A DNA stretch of 64,000 nucleotides from Asticcacaulis excentricus CB 48 (GCF_000175215.2 NC_014817.1:524501-588500); one strand, 5' to 3'; shown: positions 9,556-19,040, numbered from the stretch's first letter. Notes: generated by a model from the sequence alone, not told the origin. Numbers and translations: made by a program.

Positions 9556-10337
9556 GCATCCACCCGACGGCTATTATCCATGAAGGGGCGCAACTGGGCG
9601 AGGGCGTCAGCGTCGGCCCGTGGTGTATTGTCGGCCCGCAAGCCGTGCTGGGTGACCGCGTAACCCTGCAAGCCAGTGTCGTCATCGAAGGCCATACGGA
9701 AATCGGCGCCGACTGTTACGTACATCCCTTTGCGGTTTTGGGCGGCTCACCCCAGCATCTGGCGCACAAAGGCGAAGATACCCGCCTTGTCGTCGGTGAA
9801 CGCAATCAGATCCGCGAACACGTCACCATGCATACCGGCACGGTCAAGGGCGGGGGCGTGACGACGGTCGGTAATGACTGCCTGTTCATGGTCGGCAGCC
9901 ACGTGGCGCACGACTGCGTCGTCGGCAATAATGTGGTGCTGGCCAATAATGCCTCTCTGGGGGGACACGTTAAGGTCGGCGATTTCGTGTTTCTGGGTGG
10001 CCTGTGCGGCGTGCACCAGTTCGCGCGCATCGGCCGCTACAGCTTCGTCGGCGGCGCGGCCATGGTGACCAAGGACGTCATCCCCTACGGTTCGGTGTGG
10101 GGCAATCACGCGCGTCTGGAAGGTCTCAATCTGGTGGGGCTGAAGCGTCGCGGCTTCTCGCGCGACCTCATCCTGTCGCTGCGCACGGCCTATCGCATGA
10201 TGTTTGCGCCGGAAGGCACGTTCCAGGAGCGTCTGGACGACGTGCTGGAAAACTTCAGCGACATTCCTCAGGTCGTTGAAATCGTTCAGTTCATCCGCGA
10301 AGATTCTAACCGTCCCATCTGCCTGCCGGTCGAGTGA
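9552..10337 (+). CDS. lpxA: Acyl-ACP--UDP-N-acetylglucosamine O-acyltransferase
   Basis: LpxA performs the first step of lipid A synthesis, moving a hydroxyacyl chain from ACP to UDP-GlcNAc. The 261-aa protein is a hexapeptide-repeat beta helix (residues 1-185) with a short helical C-terminus. NQIREHVTMHTGT and SHVAHDCVVGNN are typical of the active-site region, where the second His is the likely base. Translation is coupled to fabZ (ATGA) and to lpxI, where stop and start share a base. Confidence 0.97.
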   Translation: MSIHPTAIIHEGAQLGEGVSVGPWCIVGPQAVLGDRVTLQASVVIEGHTEIGADCYVHPFAVLGGSPQHLAHKGEDTRLVVGERNQIREHVTMHTGTVKGGGVTTVGNDCLFMVGSHVAHDCVVGNNVVLANNASLGGHVKVGDFVFLGGLCGVHQFARIGRYSFVGGAAMVTKDVIPYGSVWGNHARLEGLNLVGLKRRGFSRDLILSLRTAYRMMFAPEGTFQERLDDVLENFSDIPQVVEIVQFIREDSNRPICLPVE

Positions 10338-11182
10338 TGGACAAGCTCGGTCTCATTGCCGGCGGCGGACTGGTGCCGGTCGAAATCGCGCGTTACCTTA
10401 AACGGAGTGGGCGACCCTATTGTGTCATCCGGCTGGAAGGGCTGGCGGACGCGGAACTGGCGGCCCATCCCGGTCACGATATTGATGTCGGCCATTTCCA
10501 GAAAATCTTTGTGGCTCTGGCGCAGGAAGGCTGCCGTGCCGTGTGCATGGTCGGATACGTCAAACGTCCGGACTTCGATGCCATGCAACGCGACGAAGGC
10601 GGGGCGGCGCACCTGCCGGGCATTCAGGCCGCCGGGCGCGGCGGAGATGACTCACTCCTGCGGCAAGTTGCCAGAGTGTTTGAAAGCCAGGGCTATGCCA
10701 TAGAAGGGGCGCACGATGCCAATCCGGAACTGTGCCTCGAAGAGGGGCTTCAGGCCGGGGAGGCGCCGTCACCCGAAGCGCGCGAAGACATGGAAGAGGC
10801 CTTCCGCGTCGCGCACGCCCTCGGGGCGCTGGATATCGGACAGGCGGCGGTCGTCGCTGGGCGGATCACGCTGGCGGTAGAGGCTCAGGAAGGCACGGAC
10901 GCGCTCCTGAAGCGCGTGGCGACCCTGTCGCCGGTACTGATCGGCACTCAGGGCCGGCGCAAGGGCGTGCTGGCCAAGGTGCCCAAACCGATACAGGATT
11001 TGCGGCTCGACATGCCGACCATCGGCGTGCAGACGGTCGAGGCGGCAGCGGCGGCGGGTCTTTGTGGAATTGTCGGGCAGGCGGGGGCGCTGCTCGTCGT
11101 AGACAAGGCGCGCGTCTATGCCCGCGCCGCCGAACTGGGACTTTTCATCTATGGACACGCCGCCCCCGCCCAAACCGACTAA
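10337..11182 (+). CDS. lpxI: UDP-2,3-diacylglucosamine diphosphatase LpxI
   Basis: LpxI (DUF1009) hydrolyses UDP-2,3-diacylglucosamine to lipid X; alphaproteobacteria commonly use it in place of LpxH. The N-terminus GLIAGGGLVPVEIARY and the C-terminal FIYGHAA are recognisable. A GTG three bases upstream is also in frame, but the ATG at 10337 overlaps the lpxA stop by one base (TGATG) and is preferred. The 3' end overlaps the lpxB start by about 32 bases. Position between lpxA and lpxB supports the assignment strongly. Confidence 0.94.
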   Translation: MDKLGLIAGGGLVPVEIARYLKRSGRPYCVIRLEGLADAELAAHPGHDIDVGHFQKIFVALAQEGCRAVCMVGYVKRPDFDAMQRDEGGAAHLPGIQAAGRGGDDSLLRQVARVFESQGYAIEGAHDANPELCLEEGLQAGEAPSPEAREDMEEAFRVAHALGALDIGQAAVVAGRITLAVEAQEGTDALLKRVATLSPVLIGTQGRRKGVLAKVPKPIQDLRLDMPTIGVQTVEAAAAAGLCGIVGQAGALLVVDKARVYARAAELGLFIYGHAAPAQTD

Positions 11183-12332
11183 GCTGATGCTGGTCGCTGC
11201 CGAAGCCTCCGGTGACATGCTGGGGGCCGGGCTGATGCGTGAATTGCAAAGGCAATCACCCGTCCCACTCACCTTTTGTGGCATCGGCGGGCAACGTATG
11301 GCCGAACTGGGCGTCAAGAGCCCGTTCGATATCTCCGAACTGTCGATTCTGGGCCTGATCGAAGGGCTGAAGGCCTATAAACGCGTCAAGCTGCGTGTCG
11401 CGGATACGGTGGCGCAGGCGTTGCGCGAAAAGCCCGATGCCGTAGTGCTTATCGACTCGTGGGGTTTTACGCTGCGCGTGGCGCACGGCATTCGCTCTGT
11501 CCTGCCCGATGTGCCTCTGATCAAATATGTCGGCCCTCAGGTGTGGGCGACGCGCCCGGGGCGCGCCAAAACGCTGGCGCAGAGCGTCGATCTCTTGCTG
11601 GCCCTGCACCCGATGGACGCGCCCTATTTCGAAAAGGAGGGGTTGAAGACCGTCGTGGTGGGCAATCCAGCCCTGAATGTCGATTTCAGCACCGCCGACC
11701 CCATTGGTTTACGTGCGCGGTTGGGCATTGGTGAGGCCCCAGTGCTACTGGTCCTGCCGGGTAGCCGCCCCTCCGAAATCAAGCGCCTGATGCCGGTTTT
11801 CCGTGAGACCATCGAAACCCTGTCGAGTCAGCGCCCCGAACTGGTCTTCGTTGTGCCGGTGGCCGATACGGTGCGCGAGCAGGTGCGCGACGGTCTGGAC
11901 GGCGTGCAGGCCCCGCTGCACCTAATCGACAACGAAACGGATAAACTCTCGGCCATGCGCGCCGCGACCGTGGCCCTGGCCTGTTCGGGGACGGTGACGA
12001 CCGAACTGGCTTTGGCCGGATGCCCTATGATCGTGGCCTATAAGGTCGAGCCTCTGACCTATTTCCTGTTCAAACACATGTCGCCGCTTACCCACGTTAC
12101 CTTGTTTAACATCATGGCAGGCGAAGGGGTTGCCCCTGAATTTATCCAGCACGCCTGTACAACAGTCAATCTGGTCGCCGCGCTTAGCCAGAGACTGGAC
12201 GATCCGGCCTTCCGCGCCGCCCAGACCGAGGCCCAGTACGCCGCTCTTGACTTGATGGGCCGCGGTCAACCGGCCCCGGCCATCCGCGCGGCCGAAGCTG
12301 TGTTGCAGCACCTGAACCTGACACAGATGTGA
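11151..12332 (+). CDS. lpxB: Lipid-A-disaccharide synthase
   Basis: LpxB joins UDP-2,3-diacylglucosamine and lipid X to make the lipid A disaccharide. It is a GT19-type glycosyltransferase. Visible motifs include LVAAEASGDMLGAGL at the N-terminus, KYVGPQVWATRPGRAK, LPGSRPSEIKRLMPVF, and ALACSGTVTTELALAG. Three starts are in frame (11118, 11151, 11187). ATG 11151 gives 393 aa and a short proline-rich lead before the first beta strand, matching family length. A small AGGGGT/ACCCCT hairpin lies just after the stop at 12337-12356. Confidence 0.95.
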   Translation: MDTPPPPKPTKLMLVAAEASGDMLGAGLMRELQRQSPVPLTFCGIGGQRMAELGVKSPFDISELSILGLIEGLKAYKRVKLRVADTVAQALREKPDAVVLIDSWGFTLRVAHGIRSVLPDVPLIKYVGPQVWATRPGRAKTLAQSVDLLLALHPMDAPYFEKEGLKTVVVGNPALNVDFSTADPIGLRARLGIGEAPVLLVLPGSRPSEIKRLMPVFRETIETLSSQRPELVFVVPVADTVREQVRDGLDGVQAPLHLIDNETDKLSAMRAATVALACSGTVTTELALAGCPMIVAYKVEPLTYFLFKHMSPLTHVTLFNIMAGEGVAPEFIQHACTTVNLVAALSQRLDDPAFRAAQTEAQYAALDLMGRGQPAPAIRAAEAVLQHLNLTQM

Positions 12333-12469
12333 GGAGAGGGGTGCCTAAATACCCCTTGCGCCGTACCGATTCTCGCCCAATTCTACAGCTATAGCATCCC
12401 GTTCTGATATTCCCGTGATCCGTTCAGGCGTTAACTCAGGCTTAAGATGTCGGTAGCACATCCTTTACC

Positions 12470-13693
12470 ATGACCCGATTTTCGTATCCTTTGGGGGGTA
12501 TGACGCGCCGTGCGGCGGTGGCCCTGAGCTTGGCGGCTCTGGGCGGTAGCGTCTTGCGCCCTCAACCGGCTGTGCAGGGCGCGTCCGCCGGTATGGGGCC
12601 CGACGCACCTGCGCTGAAAGACTGGCCCACGCTGGACGCGCTGGCGCAAAGCCTTATCGACACCCGCCTGACACCGGGGCTGAGCCTCAGCGTGATGCAT
12701 AAGGGGGTGATGCTCTATTCCAAAGGTTTCGGGCAGTCGGATATCGACAGTGCGGTTTCGATCACACCGCAGACGAGCCTGCGCATCGCCTCGATCACCA
12801 AACAATTCACAGCTGTGGCCATTCTCCTGCTGGCCGAAGAGGGGCAGTTGAATGTCCATGATCCGCTATCGAAATTCCTGCCGGATTTCCCGCGCGCCGC
12901 TGAGGTCAGCCTGCACCAGCTGATGAGCCACACCTCCGGCATGAGCGACTATATCAATCGTCAGGACCATAGCATTCTGGACGCGGCACGTACCCGCGAT
13001 TACAGCAGCGATGACATTCTCAAACTGATCCGCGCGGGAAAGCCGCTCTATCGCTTTGCGCCGGGCATGGGCTGGGCCTATTCCAATTCCGGCTTTACGC
13101 TTCTGTCGTCGATCGTTGAGCGTTTATCGGGTCAGAGCTTTGCCGATTTTTGCCGCAAACACCTGTTTGAGCGCGCGGGCATGGCCAATACGACCATCGA
13201 CCAGAGTTGTGAGGTCACCAATGCCGTGACGCGTGGCTATACGCCGACGCGTGGCGGCTTTTTGCCCAACCTGCCCGTTTCGCCCACCTTCCTGCGCGGG
13301 GCCGGGGCTATCCGTTCGACGACCGAAGACCTGTGTCGCTGGCACGCTGCGCTCCTCAATCATCAGATCATTAAGCCCTACAGCGTCGAGGCCATGATGA
13401 CACCGGCTCTGCTTAAAAATGGCAAGCCGGCGTGGGAGCGACAGGGCAATGAGCCCCTGAACTATGGGTTTGGTGTCGGGCTGGGTGTCACCGAAGACAG
13501 CCGCCGCTACTGCACACACGGCGGACGCATCAACGGCTTCACGGGCCATCTGCGCAGCTTTATCGACGAGCAGGTGACGCTGGCCATCCTCTATAATTGC
13601 GATGGCGGCGGATCGGCGCAATTTAGCGCCGCTCAAAAGGCCCTGCGGCTGGAGGCGTCACGTCTGGGTATCGAGGCCGCCGGCCAGGTCTGA
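12470..13693 (+). CDS. Serine hydrolase of the beta-lactamase/class C penicillin-binding family
   Basis: The protein has the three motifs of the SxxK acyl-transferase family: SITK (residues 106-109 region), YSN in the WAYSNSGF segment, and HGG near the C-terminus. Such proteins include D-aminopeptidases, esterases and class C beta-lactamases, and the substrate cannot be read here. A twin-arginine-like lead (MTRRAAVALSLAALGG) suggests export. The frame starts at ATG 12470, but the ATG at 12500, preceded by GGGGGG, could be the real start. It stands alone between lpxB and the convergent gltA. Confidence 0.85.
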   Translation: MTRFSYPLGGMTRRAAVALSLAALGGSVLRPQPAVQGASAGMGPDAPALKDWPTLDALAQSLIDTRLTPGLSLSVMHKGVMLYSKGFGQSDIDSAVSITPQTSLRIASITKQFTAVAILLLAEEGQLNVHDPLSKFLPDFPRAAEVSLHQLMSHTSGMSDYINRQDHSILDAARTRDYSSDDILKLIRAGKPLYRFAPGMGWAYSNSGFTLLSSIVERLSGQSFADFCRKHLFERAGMANTTIDQSCEVTNAVTRGYTPTRGGFLPNLPVSPTFLRGAGAIRSTTEDLCRWHAALLNHQIIKPYSVEAMMTPALLKNGKPAWERQGNEPLNYGFGVGLGVTEDSRRYCTHGGRINGFTGHLRSFIDEQVTLAILYNCDGGGSAQFSAAQKALRLEASRLGIEAAGQV

Positions 13694-13733
13694 CTCAGGT
13701 TCCTGTCATCCGCTCAGGACTGTGATAAACGCA

Positions 13734-13762
13734 AAAAAGCCCGCCGTTTCCGGCGGGCTTTT
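13734..13762. terminator. Bidirectional terminator between the serine hydrolase gene and gltA
   Basis: AAAAGCCCGCCG, TTTC loop, CGGCGGGCTTTT. The A-run and T-run on the two sides let it work for both converging genes. Confidence 0.92.
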
Positions 13763-13780
13763 CTGTTTCTGTCGAACCGC

Positions 13781-15070
13781 TTAACCGCGTTGCGACAGCG
13801 GCACAAAGTCGCGTTGCGTCGCGCCGGTATAGAGCTGACGCGGACGGCCAATCTTCTGACCCGGATCCTCGATCATTTCCTTCCACTGGGCGATCCAGCC
13901 CACGGTGCGCGCCAAAGCGAATAGCACGGTGAACATGGTGGTCGGGAAGCCCATGGCCGACAGGGTGATGCCGGAATAGAAATCGACGTTCGGGAACAGC
14001 TTGCGCTCGACGAAGAAGTCGTCCTTAAGCGCGACGGCTTCCAGTTCCTTGGCGACCTGGAACAGCGGGTCGTTTTCGCGGCCCGTGGCGGCCAGTACTT
14101 CGTAGGCCGAGGTCTGCATGACCTTGGCGCGCGGATCGTAGTTCTTGTACACGCGGTGACCAAAGCCCATCAGCTTGTAGCGACGGTCCTTCACCCCAGC
14201 GATGAATTCCGGAATCTTTTCCGGCGTACCGATTTCACGCAGCATGTTCAGCGCTTCTTCGTTGGCCCCGCCGTGCGACGGGCCCCACAGACAGGCGATG
14301 CCGGCGGCGATACAGGCGAACGGGTTAGCACCCGATGAACCGGCCAGACGAACCGTCGAGGTCGAAGCGTTTTGTTCGTGATCCGCGTGCAGGATGAAGA
14401 TGCGGTCCATGGCGCGGACCAGAGCCGGATCAACCACATAGTCTTCGGCCGGAACGGCGAAGCACATGCGCAGGAAGTTTTCGGCGTAGGACAGATTGTT
14501 CTTCGGGTGCACGAAGGGCTGACCGACGCTGTATTTGAAGGCGCGCGCCGCGATGGTCGGCATCTTGGCGATCAGGCGGTGCGCCGAGATTTCGCGCTGC
14601 TGGGCGTCATGGATGTCGAGGCTATCATGATAGAAGGCCGACAGGGCACCAACCGCGCCGGTCATGATCGCCATCGGGTGTGCGTCGCGGCGGAAACCAT
14701 CGAAGAACCGGTCGAACTGCGCGTGCAGCATGGTGTGACGGGTGATGGTGCTTTCGAACTTTTCATACTCAGCAGCCGACGGCAGTTCGCCGTGCAGCAG
14801 CAGGTAGCAGGTTTCGAGGAAGTTCGCCTGAGAGGCCAGCTGATCAATAGGGTAGCCGCGGTGCAGCAGCACGCCCTGATCGCCGTCGATATAGGTGATC
14901 TTCGATTCGCACGACGCCGTGGAGGTAAAGCCCGGATCGTAGGTGAAGGCATCGGACTGCGCATAGAGTTTACGAATGTCGATCACGTCCGGGCCAAGCG
15001 AGCCCTTCAGGATCGGCAGATCTATGACCTTGTCGCCTACGGTGACTTTGGCGGGAGGTGTCTGGGTCAT
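13781..15070 (-). CDS. gltA: Citrate synthase
   Basis: GltA condenses acetyl-CoA and oxaloacetate to citrate, the entry step of the TCA cycle. The type II (hexameric) family is indicated by the small N-terminal domain and 429-aa length. Active-site blocks are visible: PSHGGANEEALNML and MGFGHRVYKNYDPRAKV with catalytic His residues, and the Asp in FPNVDFYSG. The frame extends 14 codons upstream, but the ATG at 15070 has AAGAGG correctly spaced and starts MTQTPPAKV, so it is preferred. Upstream are repeated TTTGCA-like words near 15096-15143. Confidence 0.97.
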   Translation of the reverse strand: MTQTPPAKVTVGDKVIDLPILKGSLGPDVIDIRKLYAQSDAFTYDPGFTSTASCESKITYIDGDQGVLLHRGYPIDQLASQANFLETCYLLLHGELPSAAEYEKFESTITRHTMLHAQFDRFFDGFRRDAHPMAIMTGAVGALSAFYHDSLDIHDAQQREISAHRLIAKMPTIAARAFKYSVGQPFVHPKNNLSYAENFLRMCFAVPAEDYVVDPALVRAMDRIFILHADHEQNASTSTVRLAGSSGANPFACIAAGIACLWGPSHGGANEEALNMLREIGTPEKIPEFIAGVKDRRYKLMGFGHRVYKNYDPRAKVMQTSAYEVLAATGRENDPLFQVAKELEAVALKDDFFVERKLFPNVDFYSGITLSAMGFPTTMFTVLFALARTVGWIAQWKEMIEDPGQKIGRPRQLYTGATQRDFVPLSQRG

Positions 15071-15505
15071 GACGTGCTTACCTCTTATCTTTGTGTGCAA
15101 TGCAAACGGCATTTTCGTTGCACCTGCTATATAAAGTGCAAACCTAAATGAAAAGAGCCTCTTTCATCCGTCCCGGCGCGACAGGAAGGCGACAAGGCGT
15201 CGGGTGGCATGGATTGACGCTTTCGTCAGCCTTTTTACGGGGGTGTCGGGGGCGCGGATGCAGATTGAAAATTTCAGTATATATATGACTTTAAACGGAG
15301 TTTGTATTCATAAGTTCAGTGGATATCGGGTTTCAACTTGTCTGACTTAACAATTTTTTGTGAACCCTGACGCCACGCGATTTTAGTCGTCGTGTCTCTT
15401 CCATGTGCATCATTTTATCGCTGATGAAAATTAATTTCATAAGCGAAGGCGATTTTCGCACCTCTCTTGCCTCCCGCGCAAGGGCTTGTTTTGTAAGTCA
15501 GGGAT
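15071..15505. other. Intergenic region between gltA and comEC
   Basis: These 435 bases hold no convincing gene. The part near gltA has TATA-rich sequence and three TGCAA-type words (15096-15107, 15117-15123, 15136-15143) that may form the gltA promoter and an operator. The centre is AT-rich (TATATATATG near 15280). Near 15424-15440 is ATGAAA-ATTAA-TTTCAT, a small dyad. In many alphaproteobacteria gltX sits near here; no trace of it was recognised. Confidence 0.6.
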
Positions 15506-17664
15506 GTGTTCAGCAGAGGCGACGGGGGTAGGGGATTGCAGCGGCTTCGCGTCTGGCTTTCGCACATCCGGTCTGTCGATTGGACGCAGAGTTTGCGGCA
15601 GGCGCTTGCCCAACAGGTCGGGCGTATAGTGCTTTGGTTGCCTGTGGCTCTGGCCGCGGGATGCGCCGTCTATTTGAGCCTGCTTTTTGAGCCGCCCTGG
15701 CTGTGGATTTTACCGGGAATCGGCGTGGCGGGGAGTATCTATGGGCTGTCTTGCTGGTGGCAATGGCCGTCTGTAGTTCGCCACGGCCTTCTGTTCGTCG
15801 TGATGTTCGCGCTGGGTGTAGGCTTATGTAAAGTGCGCGCCGAACGCGTGGCGGCCCCGGTGCTGGTGTCCCAGCAGACGCAGTTCCATCTCGATGCGGT
15901 GATTATCGATATAGTCGGCACCGACAGTTCGGAACCTAAACTTTTGCTGGCGCCGCTAAAACTGTCCGGCGTCGCCCCGGAACAGACACCTATCCGCGTG
16001 CGTCTGAGCCTGCGCACCCTGCCGCCGGATCTGGCCCCCGGTCAGGCCCTCTCTGTGCTCGCCATCCTTCACCCACCGGCGGGGCCGAGTATTCCGGGTG
16101 GGTACGACTATGCACGCACGGCGTGGTTCGATGCGGTGGGGGCCGTGGGCTTTGCACCCGGCCGCATCCGTACCCTAGAGACGCCCCCCTTGCCGGCACG
16201 ACTGCAACGGATCGTGGCGCTCAATCACTTGCGCTGGGCGGTGACGAAGCGTCTGATGAGACAGGTTCAGGATACGCGCATGGGCGGATTTGCCGCCGCC
16301 ATGGTGACAGGGCATCAGGCCTTTCTGGCCCCTGAACTGGTTGAAGACATGCGTGATTCGGGGCTGGCGCATATTCTGTCTATTTCCGGTCTGCATATGG
16401 CGATTGTGGGTGGATTTGCCTTCTTCGCCTGCCGGGGCCTGCTGGCCCTGACGCCACCGATCGAGCTGAGATATCCGATCAAGAAGTGGGCTGCGGTATT
16501 AGGTATAATAGCAGTGGCGCTTTATCTGGCGTTGTCGGGGGCCCCAGCCCCGGCCATCCGCGCTGCTGTCGTCGCGTGGGTCGCCTTTGGGGCCATTGTG
16601 TTTGATCGCAGCGCATTGAGTTTACGCGCCCTGGCCATAGCGGCCATTATCGTATTGTTGCTGATGCCCGAAGCCGTACTGGAACCGGGGTTTCAGATGT
16701 CATTTTGCGCCACGGCGGCGCTTCTGGCGTTGGCCGAAGTGTCGCGCAATCCTGTGCGTGAACTGGACGTACCGTGGTGGGTGCACGGCTGGCAGGGCCT
16801 GTGGCACGGACTGAAGGTCTCAGTGCTGGCTTCGACGGTGGCCGGGTCGGCCACCACCCCGTTCGGCGTCTTCTATTTCAGCCGCGCCCAGATGTACGGC
16901 CTGCTCAGCAATCTGATCGAAGCCCCGATCACCGGCTTTATCGTTATGCCGGCGCTGGCTTTGCGCACCGTATTGAGTGCCACGCCTTTGGGAGCCCCCC
17001 TTCTGTGTGTGGCGCAGCAGGGCCTGTGTAATCGCAGCCATCGTGGGCTTTGTGACAGATTTGCCCGGCGCCGTGTTGACGGTGGCAGCCCCGGCCAATC
17101 TGGCTCTGGCCATGTCCACCGCCGGAGTCTTGTGGACATGTCTGATCCGCGGTCGCGCGCGCTGGATCGGGTTACTGGCGGCTCTGGCCGTCATCTACTG
17201 GCCGCGTGAGACGGCACCGGATATCTGGCTGGAGGCCGAAGGCAGCAATGCGGCGATCCGCGTCAAGGGCGCGGCCTACAGTCTGCGGGTCAGTTGCGCC
17301 AGTATGGCTATCAACCCTGGCTGAAACATTACGCGCTGAACGACGCCCCTGAAAGGGGGCCGCAGGACTATGTGTGCAAAAGCTATATTTGCCTGCCCAC
17401 GGCTACTGCGCCTTACCGCCCCGGCTTTTCCTTTGCCGCAAAGCTCCAAAGTCCGAACAGGTCGAGGCCCTGTGCCAATCCGCTGATCTGATCGTCCTGC
17501 GATCTCAGGTAACCGAATGGCCCGCCAACTGCGCCGGGGTCAACCGCATTACCGCCTCAGACTCCGAGCGCTTGGGGGCTATGGAACTGACCCGGTCAGG
17601 ATTGAAAAGCTGGCACATTCAAGCCGCCAAACCTTTGAGAGGTCAGAGGCCATGGGTACATTAG
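15506..17664 (+). pseudogene. comEC: ComEC/Rec2-family DNA uptake channel, disrupted by three frameshifts
   Basis: ComEC forms the inner membrane channel for DNA uptake in natural transformation. The first 500 or so codons read well, with the competence domain of membrane helices (SGLAHILSISGLHMAIVGG, LSGAPAPAIRAAVVAW). The likely reading then needs a shift near 17025, a second near 17285 and a third near 17430 to recover the C-terminal part, which ends in QRPWVH and a TAG at 17662-17664. The undisturbed frame stops at 17209 with an unrelated arginine-rich tail. A full product would be about 720 aa. The start (GTG 15506 or TTG 15536) is uncertain. The stop is made by the first bases of a dispersed repeat. 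Sequencing error is the main alternative to true decay. Confidence 0.8.
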
Positions 17665-18204
17665 AGCCTCATGCCGAAAAGTGGACACCACTTTTCGGAA
17701 AAAACATGAGGCGTTACAAAAAATTAGAGCCATTCGCCGGTTCAACTGAGCCGACGAAGGCTCTAGGCCCGCCGTTCGGTCTTCCGCATCTGTCTTATCC
17801 AATCCCGCCTTGCGTGACGGTCTGGATCTGTGCTGACGGGCTCCTTTTATAGCCAAACGCAGAGGCTGAACGATCCTATGGTTTGTCCAAAGTCTAACCC
17901 GGTGCGGAAACGCTCGGATATGGCTGAAAACTTGGCTCAGCATAAGAATAGCCGCAATTTCGGCATAGACGGCGGTATCTGCGGCGACCAGAAACACCAC
18001 ATCAGCCGGAAACGCCGGGGCGAAGGACACGACAGTAGTGACGAAGGCCACTGCGAACACCACTTTCGACCACGTCAGCGTGTTCAGCCACATGGCGAGA
18101 CGGTCGATCAGAAGACCTTTAAGGTAGTGACCTATCCGGGTTTCCGGAAATAAAATGGCAACGCCATAGGCCATGAGTATCGCATAAAGAACGGAAAACC
18201 CCAT
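17596..18204 (-). CDS. Small membrane protein of unknown function with a tail read from a repeat
   Basis: I do not recognise a named family. The product starts MGFSVLYAILMAYG with GGAGG five bases upstream of ATG 18204. Hydrophobic segments cover about residues 1-25, 48-70 and 75-95, followed by a basic cytoplasmic-looking region (HRVRLW, RQHRSRPSRK). From about residue 145 onward the frame runs through the antisense strand of the dispersed repeat (17661-17766) and then antisense to the 3' end of comEC. The tail is therefore probably recent or not functional. It ends about 50 bases downstream of lexA on the same strand. Confidence 0.55.
   Translation of the reverse strand: MGFSVLYAILMAYGVAILFPETRIGHYLKGLLIDRLAMWLNTLTWSKVVFAVAFVTTVVSFAPAFPADVVFLVAADTAVYAEIAAILMLSQVFSHIRAFPHRVRLWTNHRIVQPLRLAIKGARQHRSRPSRKAGLDKTDAEDRTAGLEPSSAQLNRRMALIFCNASCFFRKVVSTFRHEALMYPWPLTSQRFGGLNVPAFQS
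17661..17766. repeat. Dispersed mosaic repeat, copy 2 (after comEC)
   Basis: Hairpin A is CCGAAAAGTGG/CCACTTTTCGG with outer stem GCCTCAT/ATGAGGC. Hairpin B runs from TTAGAGCCATTCG to ACGAAGGCTCTAG. The first bases, TTAG, complete the TAG stop of the comEC tail frame. On the minus strand the element is read as coding sequence by the membrane-protein frame. Confidence 0.9.
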
Positions 18205-18258
18205 ATCATCCTCCACAAGAGCGATATGGGGCGCAACCGTCGCTAAACAAGACGCGCT

Positions 18259-18966
18259 TTAGTGATACCGGCGCATCAGACCAACCAGCTTGCCCTGAAC
18301 GGCCACTTCATCGGCATTGTAGATGCGGGTCTTATAGGCCGGATTGGCCGCCTCAAGGGCAATCGACGCGCCCTTCTTGCGCAGGCGCTTCAGGGTCGCC
18401 GTATCGCCATCGACCAGAGCCACGACGATTTCGCCTGACTGTGCCGAATCCGACTTCTTGATGATCACATAGTCGCCGTCAAGAATACCGGCATTGATCA
18501 TCGAATCGCCTTCGATTTCCAGCAGATAGTGCTCACCGGAACCGACGAAGATTTCCGGCACGCGGATACGGTCACGTTCAGCCCCCAGCGCCTCGATCGG
18601 CACACCGGCGGCGATCTTGCCCAGCAGCGGCAGTTCGCGGCCTTCGTCATTAGCGGGCTTGGACGCTGGGACCGGGGCGGCGGGGCGGGTGCCTTCGACC
18701 ACCTGCGGCACAAAGGCCTGACGCCCGCGCGGCGGAGCGGCGGTCGTTGCCTGATCCGGTAGCTTGATCACTTCAAGAGCACGGGCCCGGTGCGCAAGGC
18801 GCCGGATAAAGCCGCGTTCCTCAAGGGCCGTGATCAGCCGGTGAATCCCCGACTTCGACGCCAGATCCAGCGCCTCCTTCATCTCATCAAAGGACGGAGA
18901 CACTCCCGTTTCCTTGATGCGTTCATGAATGAACATCAGAAGTTCGCGTTGTTTGGTCGTCAGCAT
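18259..18966 (-). CDS. lexA: LexA SOS repressor
   Basis: LexA represses DNA-damage genes and cleaves itself when RecA is activated. Residues 1-65 form the winged helix-turn-helix (MLTTKQRELLMFI, SPSFDEMKEAL, SKSGIHRLI). A linker of about 45 residues is longer than in E. coli. The cleavage site is Ala120-Gly121 in KIAAGVPIEA. The S24 protease dyad is Ser155 (GDSMI) and Lys193 (ATLKRL). Two perfect GTTC-N7-GTTC boxes lie 60-100 bases upstream, so it is very likely autoregulated. Confidence 0.97.
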   Translation of the reverse strand: MLTTKQRELLMFIHERIKETGVSPSFDEMKEALDLASKSGIHRLITALEERGFIRRLAHRARALEVIKLPDQATTAAPPRGRQAFVPQVVEGTRPAAPVPASKPANDEGRELPLLGKIAAGVPIEALGAERDRIRVPEIFVGSGEHYLLEIEGDSMINAGILDGDYVIIKKSDSAQSGEIVVALVDGDTATLKRLRKKGASIALEAANPAYKTRIYNADEVAVQGKLVGLMRRYH

Positions 18967-19025
18967 AGGTCCACCCGCTGCAAAAGTTTGTCCCCGGACA
19001 TGGCAATATTTAGCGCATGAATGGT

Positions 19026-19040
19026 GAACAAGTCATGAAC
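19026..19040. promoter_or_regulatory. LexA box 1 upstream of lexA
   Basis: GAAC-AAGTCAT-GAAC is the reverse complement of the alphaproteobacterial SOS box GTTC-N7-GTTC, with both half-sites perfect. It lies 60 bases upstream of the lexA start. Confidence 0.88.

Noticed and set aside
14372..15151. 259-aa plus-strand open frame over gltA
   Set aside because: Antisense to citrate synthase; no coding features.
17374..17664. Separate 96-aa gene after comEC
   Set aside because: The sequence matches the C-terminal part of ComEC, so it is a frameshifted fragment of that gene.
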